The translations under genes and the position numbers were made by a program. From NCBI GenBank assembly GCA_028564675.1, contig JAOVVO010000250.1, forward strand, positions 38,882-102,881: a stretch of 64,000 nt of DNA. Direction: 5' to 3'. Below the pieces are notes generated by a model. The model ran no database searches and was not told the origin of the DNA. It worked only from the letters and a program-made list of their open reading frames with translations. This DNA comes from Onchocerca lupi. Its lineage: Eukaryota > Nematoda > Chromadorea > Rhabditida > Onchocercidae. Shown in pieces: positions 1-11,977 of this stretch; the first letter of the stretch is position 1, and every line of letters begins with the position of its first letter.

Positions 1-701
1 ACAACGAATAAAATGAGGAAGAAAAGATGATGTAGTTGACGTAGATTGCCTTGAAGAAAATAATATTTTCAACAGGATATTCCTCAATAACTTCCTTCAA
101 ATAAAGTTGTTCAACAGACTAACAAAAAAAATCTCCCACTTTTTTTATAAAGCAAATGTAAAACATCTAAAAGTATCAAAAGCGTAAATTACTTGCATAA
201 AATGACCATATATAAACAGAAAACAATAGTAAACGTTAAAATGACCATATGAATATCTTACTGCCAAAACTCTAAAATGAATTAATGTAATACATTTTCT
301 TATATCCAACTTCTTTGTGCATAAACTACAGAATTGTTCAAGTTCGAATAATCTAGCAAAAACAATGCGAACATTCCTAAACTTCTTTAACATACAAACT
401 TATTCTGAAAATAAGTGTGACATAAATTACAACATGACTAATCACATTTCCGAATTTCTTGAATAAAAATCCTGCTTCTTCATTAAATATACATACTCGT
501 AAGTTTTAGGCTATTAATTATAATTTCGAAAAAACAAAAATAACAATAACAACATTATTTGTTTATTCCAATCGCTATGCCTATTTCCGTTGCCTTGGAG
601 ATCCTAGTTTCGGAGATTTATCTGAAATTTGCAAAACATAAGATTATTGGAAAAAAACGAAATATAATATACATGCCTGAAAATTAAGAATGATCCCTAT
701 A
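1..701. other. 3' flank of TRAP-alpha, no gene seen
   Basis: AT-rich sequence at the left window edge. It contains the probable 3' UTR of the minus-strand TRAP-alpha gene and a candidate poly(A) signal at 562-567. The longest open frame (145-393, minus) is low-complexity and resembles no family I recognise, so I do not call it a gene. Confidence 0.6.
562..567 (-). promoter_or_regulatory. Candidate poly(A) signal of TRAP-alpha
   Basis: The minus strand reads AATAAA here, about 135 nt past the TRAP-alpha stop codon, a usual distance for a nematode 3' UTR. The hexamer is common in AT-rich DNA, so use is inferred from position only. Confidence 0.4.
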
Positions 702-2732
702 CTAATAATTGTTCTTCAGAAAATTGTTCTCAAAATTCTTTCTTAAGATCTTAATGAAGATCATTAAAATGAAATTCATACTGTGATTAAGTACTTCACG
801 CGGAATCCACTCGAAATCAACTTCGTTCTTGTTGCTGGTTCCTATTTCAATCGGTTGTGTCTGTCGATTTTTGGACATCCCATGTTTTCTTGTCAGCTGA
901 AATGTTTTGGTTGTAGCAAATAAATAGTCATCAATCAAGAAATTTTCAGATTACTTTGCATTTGATACTTAAAATTATTTTGTTTCTCATTAGCACATAG
1001 ACATTGTACCATATGCCTTCAAGAAAGTCTCTAAATAATAAATGTGTTATAGTTGTTTTATAAGTTCCCATAAATTACATGTCAAGAAAGCTTCTAGATG
1101 TAGATGCGCTTATTTGTTTCATAAATTTTTATCAATTCTACGTCTAACTATATTCCTTTTTTACATCATTCACTTCTTTTTACAAATTTCGGCATTTATG
1201 TTAATTGCATCTGCGAGTTTAAATAAGGATATCACAAGCAAACAATGCGGACCACTAAAATGAAATTCATACTATGAGTAAATACTTCACAAGGTCTGTG
1301 ATATATACAGAAATTTAGTATTTAATAACCTTGGAAAGGAAATGCTGTCCAGCCAATAATATTAAAACAACAACAGCTGCAAAAATGACATATAGAAATC
1401 CAGTTTCCGTGTTAAAATTTGATTCATCCTCAACAATCGTTATAGTTTCGTTGAAAACCGTGTTTTTGTATGCTTTTCCATCATTATCCTGATACTGCAA
1501 TTCTACGACAAGCCCCAGTGGTCGTCCAGCAAACTGATCAGATGGATAAAAGGCATAGTTGAAGGTAGCTTCCTGTTTAGCTGCTACAACATGATTGTAC
1601 TGTACTCTCGAGAACTGAAATTCAACAGATAAAGAAAGTGAATGAAACCAACCACAAAAAAATTAAATTTAGTCGAAATCAAGAAGAAAAATCTCAATAA
1701 CTTTCAGCAAGAATTGTTTCAGATCAAAATTATACTAACATTCTGTATATGATAGCTGAAATCTTGTGGATAGCGGAAAGAAGTTTCGCAAAAATGCACA
1801 GTAAAATCTTTCTCGCCACGATTTTGGAATCCCATCAAAAATTGGACAAGCTTGCCGCCAGGAAGACCTAGAAAAAAAGTTAATATTGGTAAATCATACT
1901 TACTTGAATAAAATTGACTAAGAGAAAAAGAAAAATAAATGATAAGTTCGGATGAAGAGTACCTTCTGGATTCTCAGGCTGAATAAAAATAAAAGCCACA
2001 TGAACGTCAGGAGAAGGTTTCATTATGTTATCAACTTCCACTGCATCGGAAATCTGAAATGTTTTTTATTTAGAATATACTTGTAATTCTATTCAATTTA
2101 GAAGTTGTATATCACTATTTTTATTGTGCACAGGATATAAACTTGGAAATTTTTTTTAAAAAATTGGAATTCAAATAGAGGAGAAAATAATTTAAAACAA
2201 CCCATCCTTCTTTTCAACAAAACGCCTCACACAAAAATTTCCGAATACCGACTGGACACTGATCACAAGTAGTAATTACCTTATCACCAGGAACTGCGAT
2301 GACATCCTCCTCGCTTACAGGGATTTCCTCTTCAATTTCACCGTCCACTTCATCATCTCCTTTCACAGTAACAAAACCTGAAAGCAGCACGAAATAATGA
2401 AAAGACTTTACTATCTCACAGAACTAAGAATTCCATATATTTACTGCAACACATTTTTTGGATTCTAAAAATGAACAAAAAATGATTTAAAATCGTGATG
2501 TGAGCTACAGATAAGGAATGATTAGTACTGTGCGGAAGTAATGAATTTGGAAAAAGGCATTCCACCAGCACTATACTTTAACAAATCTATTTCAAATGAT
2601 AGCTTAGGGAAATAATGGACGAATGGAAATGAAATCGAAATTAGAAATATGCCTCACATGAATATGAAAGTACTCACAGGTTCCAAAGATCGCAAGTGCA
2701 AGAAGAAACCGAAATATGAACTTGCTGGTCAT
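702..2732 (-). CDS. trap-1: Translocon-associated protein subunit alpha (TRAP-alpha / SSR1)
   Basis: ER membrane protein that sits beside the Sec61 channel and helps selected signal peptides start translocation. Six exons on the minus strand: 2732-2678, 2377-2280, 2053-1963, 1867-1740, 1614-1330, 896-702. They join in frame to 283 aa (human is about 286). Residues 1-22 form a signal peptide, followed by an acidic lumenal stretch rich in D/E, as in the family. The lumenal domain carries conserved blocks such as GRPLGLVVEL and a glycosylation sequon in FNETIT. One membrane span lies near 195-213 (FLYVIFAAVVVLILLAG), then a basic cytosolic tail with the family block IEIGTSNKNEVDFEWIP. The end is odd: after the conserved block the frame runs through a hydrophobic stretch (MNFILMIFIKIL) instead of the usual charged tail, so a further splice or altered C-terminus is possible. 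Confidence 0.93.
762..803. repeat. 42-nt direct repeat, copy A (last TRAP-alpha exon)
   Basis: This 42-nt stretch in the final TRAP-alpha exon matches 1253-1294 at 36 of 42 positions by eye. Copy A encodes the end of the conserved tail block plus the hydrophobic extension. Confidence 0.7.
1253..1294. repeat. 42-nt direct repeat, copy B (TRAP-alpha intron 5)
   Basis: Second copy of the 762-803 segment, same orientation, inside the last intron of TRAP-alpha. On the minus strand it still reads PCEVFTHSMNFILV against PREVLNHSMNFILM in the real exon. This looks like the remains of a partial duplication of the terminal exon. No similarity was seen beyond the 42 nt. Confidence 0.65.
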
Positions 2733-5700
2733 CTCGAGCCTGTCAAGCGGCAACTCTTCCACAGTAACTGTCCCACAATGCTGCCAACTCTTCACGCCGT
2801 CTCAACAGAATTAAGCCAACCAGATGACAAACTGCTGGAAGAACGCTGCAACACTCCAACAACTGCAAATTTTCAAAGTGTGCGTGTGCGTGTGTGTGGG
2901 ACGAAAGGGATGGATGAGGGGGTGCGTGGGTGGGACGTAGTATGTGACATGCATGTGCACGACTGGATTTTCTTCTATTTTTGAGTATTTATTATCAGCT
3001 ACCTGTCATTCACTGTATATCGTTGAGAATTCGTTATCGGATTCATTTTGAAGGCAAAGTTTATTGACATTACTTCATTATCAGTCGAATCATTTCAGAA
3101 TTTTTTGATTCTTCACAACTAAATTTGAAATATTAGACTTAGCTTTCGTAGAATACCTCAAAGAGATCCTTACTGCAATGACATGGAAATGGTGAAAAAC
3201 TAACAGTATGAAAATGCAGAGCAGGATATACTTGAAGTTGAATGAAGTGTTTCTGTGGGGAAAATCAGTTTTTGTGAAGAGGATAGAAAAGGAACAGAAT
3301 GACTTTTCAATGACAAATGAAAATTAAGAAAACACTGCTTAAGCTTTCGGTATATTTTGTGTGCAAGATCCATTATATCTATCAAAATTTCATAAATCCA
3401 TGCAAGAATATTGAAAACCAAACAAATAAACAATTCCATTTCATTTGTTTCAAAGAAAAAATGGAAAATTTGGTCAGATATTCAAATCCAATTCAATTTT
3501 AATACAATGCCGGACTATATGACGTCCTCCTTTTCACATATTGCATCCTACTGAGCGATCGATTGCAAGTCCATTCCAAGTTCGGTCGTAACTTCATATT
3601 TGTAAAAATTCATTATTATCGTGCTTTTAATAGTCGAAGCTTCAGTGGAAAATGATTTATTCCCTGATAGTCTTGCTTATCTATATTAAAATAACATGCT
3701 TTTAACTGTCACCATATTTTGAAAGAAACTTAAATGCTGAAAAGATATTAATTACAGTAACTTGTGGCTTTAAATTTATTGGATCGTCCTCGTTATTCCA
3801 ACTTGCGCATCAGATTTGCTTGAAAGTTCATTAACTCTCAAAACCAACCAAGCAAACTTATTGATTGATCATAGCTTGCTTGGGATATTTATCATTCTTT
3901 TTTCAAAGTAATGTCAAAGAAGAGAAGACTTATTTATGATCGCATAGAAAAGTCAGTAAAATCAATGAGAAACCTGTCCACCGAAACCGTGGCTTCTCTT
4001 TCTGTTCATAAAATGGATTTTGATATTTGAATTTTAAATTAATTTGGACTTTTTATTTAAAAAATTCTAAAAATTATGCCCATGTCCAATCTCAAATCAC
4101 GAGAAACAAAAAAAAAGAAAAAAAAATAGGCATCATTTCCAGTAATCTCGACCAAAATCCAGAATATTACATGAGGAATTTTGCATTCTATTGAAAAAAA
4201 AAAAAAAAAAAGTGATTGTGTTATAAATCGTATAATTAATATACCACTTTTGCAATTTATTATTTTTTAACAGACTGCCACTCTGTTTCTTCTGGTCTAC
4301 AAAAGAATACGTGAAAAAAATTATGATCTGTGGTGTAAAGCTCGCTGTTTTTCCGATTTCGTTAAGCGTTCGTCTACTTCAATTTTCTATTATCCAACTT
4401 TCTTTTTATCTCAAATCATTTCATGAATGGTAGAATATTCTTATTCAACTTTCATTTCTGTCCGAAAGTATCTGAATAATATTACACATCTCCACATGTT
4501 TCACTTCCAAATATTGATCATGAATGTTTTCAGTCTTTAAGTTTCACATTTTCTGACGAAAAATAAAAAGCAAGATTAAATAAAGCTTTTAATAGTTCAA
4601 GTGAATATCTTGCATATTCAAAATGCATTGAAAGATAATCTGAATAACTGTTTCAGTTATTTTCTTTACTTCTACTTCTGAAATCTTTCCAAATGGATAA
4701 GATATATTGTGCACACATTTCCGAAAAGATATTTAATAAGCGTGCAATAAAACACAAGCACTACCATTCCTGAATTGTTCTGGAAATAGTAACTTATCGG
4801 ATGATTTCTAATCCTCTAGTAGAATAGTAGGATTGAATAGAACTGAATAAAATAAATTTTGTCCCTGCATAGAAATGCTTTTGATAGTTTTGGTAAGAAA
4901 TAAGGCTATAATCTTTTTTGATCTCAGATCAATTAAATCAATAATGATTTCATTTCGAAATTAAAAAGAACATTTTCAATTTACATCTGTTATACTTCCG
5001 TTAGTGTATGCACGAAAGAATTAACAGCTTTATTCTCAAATGTGTTCAGTGGAAGTCCAATAAGTACTTTGCTGTCAAATGATCTTCATACGTGTACAGT
5101 TCTTCTCATCCCCAGTGACTTAACACTCTGCAGTGAATCTCAGTATTCGACAGCAAATGCTTCCCATCATTATCAGTTCTAAAAATGATTAAAATTTCCC
5201 AGTTTGTATTCTTCAATACTAAATGGCAAAGTTGCAGCTTTTGCTTCTAGATTATCAATTTCTGTCTACAACAAATATGTCCAATTTCATCATATCACGT
5301 TACCCTCGAAATACCGTAGTCAAAAAATCCACCAAATTTTGTCAGTAATATTCGTCTCTCAAATACCACTCTTCATCTTTTTCTTCAATTACTTCCAAAT
5401 AATAGATTTTGTCTTATTCTGCCAGAGAATAAACCTAAATGTCAATGGCTCCAACATCATGCATCAAGAATCATTTCAAATGTCTCGTATTTATATCACA
5501 TATTGCTTCTCTCCTCAAAATGTGCTAGCATAACATACAACTTTCTAAAAGTTGAATCCTTCCCATTTCTGATCTTATCAATATTGCCATTGTCTCCTGT
5601 CTCAACTGAAATTGGCAAATTAATCTACAAAAACGTCTAAAACTGGGCTTACAGCATCACGTATTTTGTATTCGGATGATTATTTCTAAAAAGATCACAC

Positions 5701-8700
5701 TACTCCAAATACAAGAAAGTAATTCACAAGGAAGAATCTTGTTCCAATTTCTCCTTTCCTGATCAGAATCCTCTAAATTCTCTTCATAGTTTGCTCCAAT
5801 CAAAATGAAGAAGGTCACGAAGGGCGTTCCAAATGTACCAATATAAAGCTGTCTCTACTACATTAAATTTTTTGACAGCAATCTTTCTATAACTGATTAT
5901 TCCATGATTCTGGTTTCGGACATTATTGCCTTTCTTGATGAGTTTATGGTTGTAGGCAAAGATGAAGTAAAGTATAAGAATAACAGATTATCACATTTTG
6001 ATTCACAATCCATCAGTCCGATCGGGGCATTATTTAAAAAGGTGAAAATGTGTTGAAAATCTTTTCTACTCACATGTCAATACCGTACACCTTTAAATCC
6101 ATATCAAATTTATTTTATGTCAAACATACTTAGAGACAAATTGTACTAACATTTTTTGGATTTTCAAAAGAACTCTAAATTTTCATGGAACTCAGAAATG
6201 TTATGGAGAATTCACGATGTAGTTTTAGACTGCCATAGCGTAAAATGATGGACAATGAGCATAAATTGTTGGTTTATTAGTATTGTTTTACTGCGCTTAT
6301 GTAATACACCTATGAAGACCCTTACCTAAAAGTGTTATCAGACTTCCTAAAAGTGAAATGTTCAGAGATATCTGCATTGCAATATTTCATCTTTTCAGCT
6401 AAATATTAGTATATCTATCATCATCTCAGATTAATATATCTTGGAAAGTTCGTTAGAACAATCAGAAATTCTAGCATCTAAAGATTAAAGTTTTTCCAGA
6501 AAGATTAGAAAAGATTTGGCACATTTGTCAGTCAATTTATTACCTTCGTATGACCAATAACAGTATATTCAAATTAAGTGATTTTCCAAAATCTTTTCCG
6601 GAGATCTGGGTCACGATGGAAGTAAATACTAGTGCAGCAGATGTTAATAGGATAACGATCCATCGAACTTCTTCAACTTCAATTCTCTTGGCTTACTAAG
6701 ACAGTCATTTCTGAATTACCTATGGTGTTTTTTGGAAACTTGAGAATGGAAAAGCCAGTGAAAGATAGATGAACTTTATAATCTGAAACTTATGTCAGAT
6801 TTACAATCTTTGCGATTCTCAAAATGAGTTTTACGAAAAAATAATGGAGGAATACAAGCGAAAGGAGAGAAAATAGACTCATTTCTGAATTTACCGCGTT
6901 CATACTAATGATGCAAGAAATGAGTTCTTTACACAAGTTATAATTAGACAATTGATTTATGATATGCTTATGATACAGAATGATATAACTTATAAACAGA
7001 AGAGTTTTACAGTCCGTAAGTGATTATCACTATCATGTCCATGTTTGATTGTCTAATGATTGAGTTCAACATTTGAAATATCACTAAGAAAGAAGTGGAA
7101 ACTCCTCTTCCTATTTCGAATCCAGGATGAGAGCAATGAAAATTTAAAACTATAACACTACATCTTTTTGCAATATGGAGTTCGTTCTGAGCGACTATAA
7201 ATCTAAAATTTAGATCCAAAATATTTAATGAATCTAAGAAAAAATGCTTTTAGCCATAATAATAATAATCGATAAAGCATTGTTGCAAAAGTCCCACGGA
7301 AAGTTGAGAAGTTCATAGATGCCAACGATTTCTTTTCTAATTTGAATTGGGACAGCAACTAATCTTACGATGTCATTTCAAAGCCTCAACTGGTCGTTAA
7401 AATCTATAACTACCTTAGAATGGGCAAGAAATATTTGCATATGATGCGAATTTATACGATGTATAGGCGAATTCGTAATCTCTTTGGCACATCAGTTAAC
7501 GTCAACTAAAAAACGAAAATAATACTAGAAGTTTCCGATGATAAAGAAGTGGAATCCTTCATATCGAGAAAACTGGAGGATCTCGTCGTAGATAAACCAT
7601 CAAATCGGGGGGGATTGAAATAATGAAATTGCCATCGCACAGGAATATTTTTATGTATTTTAAATTACATAGAATTATCGAAGATTAAATTTTCAATTCC
7701 TCAATACTATGGTATTGTTCATCGAAACAACAACTCAAATTCTGTATTCCTCTTAAAGTATAAAGTCTAAATTGTTTGTTATTCATTTATCCAAATTTAT
7801 CTGAACTACGAAGAACTTCGTTCGAAGAATGAACATAGTCATTATTACTTATGTTCTTTATTTCAATTAAAGACCCTCATGAAAGAATGAAATCAAATGT
7901 GCATTTGTTTTTAGATTCTAGATTTTTGCACGGCAGATCTTTCCACATACCACAAACTTGGAGCAGCAACTTTTGATCTGGATCTTGAGGCTGGACAATA
8001 AGCTAGCTACTATGATTACAGATCTTTTTGGAATCAGATTTGTGGGTCATGTCACATTACAGGGCCTGTACGCAGATTTTCAATAACCCTAAATTTACAA
8101 AAAAGTCACGATTTCTTGGAGAAGACCCCCTTACTAACCAAAAACATCAAAAAAAAAAAAAAAAAAAAAAAAGAAAGAGACGAAAACCGCAGTAGATTTC
8201 GGAAATGAAAGATTTACGTCCAGCAGTAGATTTCGTAAATTCGTATGGACAAATCTACGTAATGTCCACGAAAAAGGCATCAATATAACCATCTTTCGAA
8301 AAATGATCCACTATATGAAAGAATTAGATGAAGAGGAGGAACTAAATGTTGGAAATGTGCAACTAAAATTTAATAGATGCAAAGCTGTTCCAGACTACGA
8401 AAATCGATTCGAAAAACAAGCTAAATTATGAAACTCTCAAGACATCCGAAATCACTGATAAAGTGTCGGGGAATATTGAAGAGATATCGAAACGGCGAAA
8501 TCCATCAAATGCCTCGCCCGAATTTTAAAAAAAAGTCGATAATATTTGTGGCCGACTTAGAAGTTCGAAATAAATGTCAATTCTACGAGCTTCCGAAACA
8601 TTTCTAACAAGAAAAACTAAGAATTTTGTTACCTGAATGGAGAAATTATGCAGTCCATCGATAATATCCTCATACGAAGCTTCCCAGCAGATTATTATCT

Positions 8701-10399
8701 TCTCCGATAACAAATATATCCTTCTCATGCTTTATCACTAAAGGCAGAAACAGTTCCTCTAAAGATACAGCGTTTCCATAAATGACAAATAAGATATTCA
8801 CAACACAAATATGATATTGATGTGATGGAGTATGCTGCTACTAAAATTCAAAATGCTCGAAATCGTCTTGCAGATTTTGATTTGAAATCAGTCTCGATGA
8901 TTCAGAATTTTATCATTTCTTTTTTTCAGTTATTACCTGAAGAGTATGTTAAATATTGCCAATACTTATGTTTTAGAATAAATAATAGATTAAACAGCGC
9001 ATCTTATTGGCTGTGCTAATTTTGTTACATTGGATGATTAATCAGAACTGATTTTCGGGAGATCTCTTGTTGCTGATCTGATATGTGTAATCTGATTTTG
9101 GAATGTGACAGTGTTATATCAAGCAATTAAATCTCATGCTGTCGAGTGAAAATTCCTGAAAAGATCTTTTTTTTTCTTCAAGTCAAATGTGTCACATGCA
9201 TGTCCCAAGCACAGGCAGAAAGACAGATAAACAATGATTGATATGGTATGCTTATATGGATGCGAAAAACGAGACCTAATTAAAGACAAGCTTAGATTAC
9301 AGAAAATGATCGATATAGTTTCATACAAGAAAGAAAGGGAAGACAAAGCAAAGTAATCGTATCAAAAATTAACAAAAGGAAAAGGAAATACGCTGTGAGA
9401 TCGCTATCTCATCCGGTTGAAGTTCTGGAAGAGAAAATAAAAGAATTCTGTACAGTGTTTTCCTCTTAAAATACAAACAGCGTTCAAGTCCTTTCCTGAA
9501 ACACTAAATTCATGTCAGAGGTCAGGTCATTACATTGCTCTACATGTCTGATTTCAACGACTGAAGTGTGCTTAACGATGAGAGAATTATTTCATACAAA
9601 CAACAAAGCGCCTTTCCTTCTTTCGCTTTCATCTGTCTTCCAACTAAACCATGAAGCAAAAATAGGAATAATAGGCCAATGATCTTAAGATTATCTAAAA
9701 AATCCTAAAAAAATTAATGAAATATCGTAGTGAATAGATAGCCATCAATTCTTCCATTTCGCTTCATTACTATATACATATTCTCTTCCTTTTTCTTCAT
9801 TTTTCATTACGACAACATATCGTAAAGCTGGAATCTTTACAACGATTCTAGTTGATGCTTGAAAAGCGTGATCCGTGCGGACGTTCGCATGGCGAAATGG
9901 ATACAGAAATGAAAATCAAAGTGAATCAAAAAGTCTAGATGAACTCTTAGATCTACGTTTTGAACTTTGGAACTATCTGATAATTATGGGGGACATGACC
10001 ATCCTGATGATTCTGACTTTTTTGATCAAATAGAGATATGTGACGGACAAAAATACCTTGCAGACTGGAGGGAAAAGAGTCGAAAAAGGCGAAATTAGGA
10101 ATAGCATAATGTTACTGTATTATCATCCATATTATGCATTGCTGTGTGCTAGTTTTATCACTTATCTCGAGCGAGCTTTATTTGTCATTTTAATGTACTG
10201 CATCCGATATAAATGAATTTAATCATCCATTTTGTAACTTCACTTTATTTCAACTTATCATTCTAATTTTACATCATTTACCACTTGAGATTCTTGGCAC
10301 AACCTAATCGCATCTGAAATCACGCAGATTCCTCATATCCACCAGAAGACTAACACATCCTACATTTATGATCTAATTCGGATCTTATCGAGCTGCAAC
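2733..10399. other. Long intergenic region, no confident gene
   Basis: About 7.7 kb between the divergent TRAP-alpha and ZNF609-like genes. It starts with the TRAP-alpha promoter side, which holds a GT/GC-rich run (2878-2910). Much of the rest is AT-rich with poly(A) runs near 4193-4211 and 8148-8172. Short open stretches of coding-like composition occur near 7523-7620, 8220-8430 and 9855-10096, each broken by stops or frame changes. I recognise no family in them. No tRNA, rRNA or spliced-leader gene was seen by eye. Confidence 0.5.
9855..10096 (+). other. Coding-like relic in shifting frames
   Basis: Three short blocks of polar, non-repetitive predicted peptide follow one another on the plus strand, each in a different frame: KRDPCGRSHGEMDTE near 9861, ESKSLDELLDLRFELW near 9924, and DNYGGHDHPDDSDFF from about 9980, the last running to a stop near 10096. 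No splice sites join them cleanly. Such a pattern suits a decayed gene or exon, but I cannot name a parent and chance is possible. Confidence 0.25.
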
Positions 10400-10661
10400 A
10401 GATAATCAGGTTGCACATATAACAGCATAACAGCGATGACGTGCCCATGAGACAACTGAGTGAGATTCGTCTCGGAGTGCGCATCGCAGCTTCCATGCTT
10501 GCGATTTCTTTGTTATCGTGTCCTGAAAGTCTTCATGTCTGTTGTCACTGTTATCACCATCTGATATTGTACGCGTTCGAAACTGAACAAAGCAAGCATA
10601 ATTTCATCCTAAAGTGAGGGAGGTGGTTTCAGAAGTTGATACCATTCGGTGGATACAGAAG
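10400..10661 (+). promoter_or_regulatory. Possible promoter or 5' UTR exon of the ZNF609-like gene
   Basis: This island is clearly richer in G and C than its surroundings and ends in a good donor (AGAAG followed by GTAAATG; GT at 10662-10663). The first convincing 3' splice site before the ZNF609-like ATG is at 11910. A noncoding first exon here spliced to 11911 would fit. Both strands have open but unrecognised frames in this stretch, so a small unknown gene is the alternative. Inference only. Confidence 0.3.
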
Positions 10662-11899
10662 GTAAATGAAGGAAATTCATCAGTGGGATTGTTAGCAAGG
10701 GATGAGTACGCTTACATCTCAAGATGTGCTTTGTGTGATTCTTGTTGATATTCTAATGAAAATCGAACTCAACTACTTATAACATTAATTTTTAACTTTT
10801 CTTTTCTGTTAATTAATTAGTTGAATTAATAATTATTACCTCCTGAGATCGAACAAAAATGGGATGAATACTGGAGTGGAGAAGAGCTATAAGAAATATT
10901 TGTGGCGATTGAAGCTTCCCAATTGTTGCTCATGGATATCAGACTCATATTTAACGTTATAAACAGCTGAATTCGATTTTAATTAGGACGTCAATTGATG
11001 GCAAAAGACTGCGATAAATCGTTGATTTGTTCTATCCAGTGATTGTGGATATTCTTTGATTCATTCTTTTGTTAATACCCAAAGATGTGTGCTTAGAACA
11101 TAAACTTTTCTGGTCTCTCTTACGTTTCATTGCTAGACATGTTTTAAATCAGAATTTTAATCTATTATCTTTATTTTTTAAAAAAATGACAAATTAGATG
11201 GGGAGGAGGAAATAGAGGAACTTAATCCTGAAATATTCGTGGGAAAACAAATGTCAAAATTATTAAGATTTTGTCTGTTTTTAGATGATTTTTATTAGGA
11301 GAATTTTAAGATTGTTAGAAGTGTATGAAGGAATGGCTTCTTTGGATGATAATTTGGCTGGCATAGAAGTAATTCAGGAAAATTGAAATGTGCAATAGTA
11401 AAAGCGACAAACTATGCAAACAGAGAGATGTCTGTACTGCCAGAGACGTAATTTTTGCATTGTTTTGGATAAAACTATTCTATTCTGATGATCCATTTTG
11501 CATTTTAATGAATGAAAGAATTTTATGAAGAATTTGTTACATCAAAAGTATTCCCATATTTATTCGATGCAAGTTGGAATATTGAATACAGTCTAGAGAC
11601 CGGTACTGGTTCTTCCTGTGTATTTGTAGATGCTAATAATTAACTCTTTCAAATTACAATTTGCATTATTTTACGTCTCTGACAGACATCATTTATGTAA
11701 AATAATCCATAATTTTTTTTTTTTTTGAATTTTCAAATTGGATTTTTCATCATCTGTTTGTGTGTTTTCATTACATTCTACTAACAGAAATAGGCAGCAG
11801 CTCATCTGATATTCACTGTCATGTTTTTACAGCTCGTATGAATTAATTCAATTATTAGGTGTTTTTTCCTCATCTTTTCAAGAAATTTGATTTCATCAA

Positions 11900-11910
11900 T
11901 CTATTTTCAG
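11900..11910 (+). promoter_or_regulatory. 3' splice or trans-splice acceptor before the ZNF609-like gene
   Basis: TCTATTTTCAG ends at 11910, 67 nt before the chosen ATG at 11978. It may take a spliced leader or a 5' UTR exon. A short upstream ATG at 11957 reads only four codons before a stop. Confidence 0.4.
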
Positions 11911-11977
11911 TTTTAGTGATCTATTATTTTGGAAACATACGTTTAAACGGATTGATATGAAATGGGTTTAATTATCA

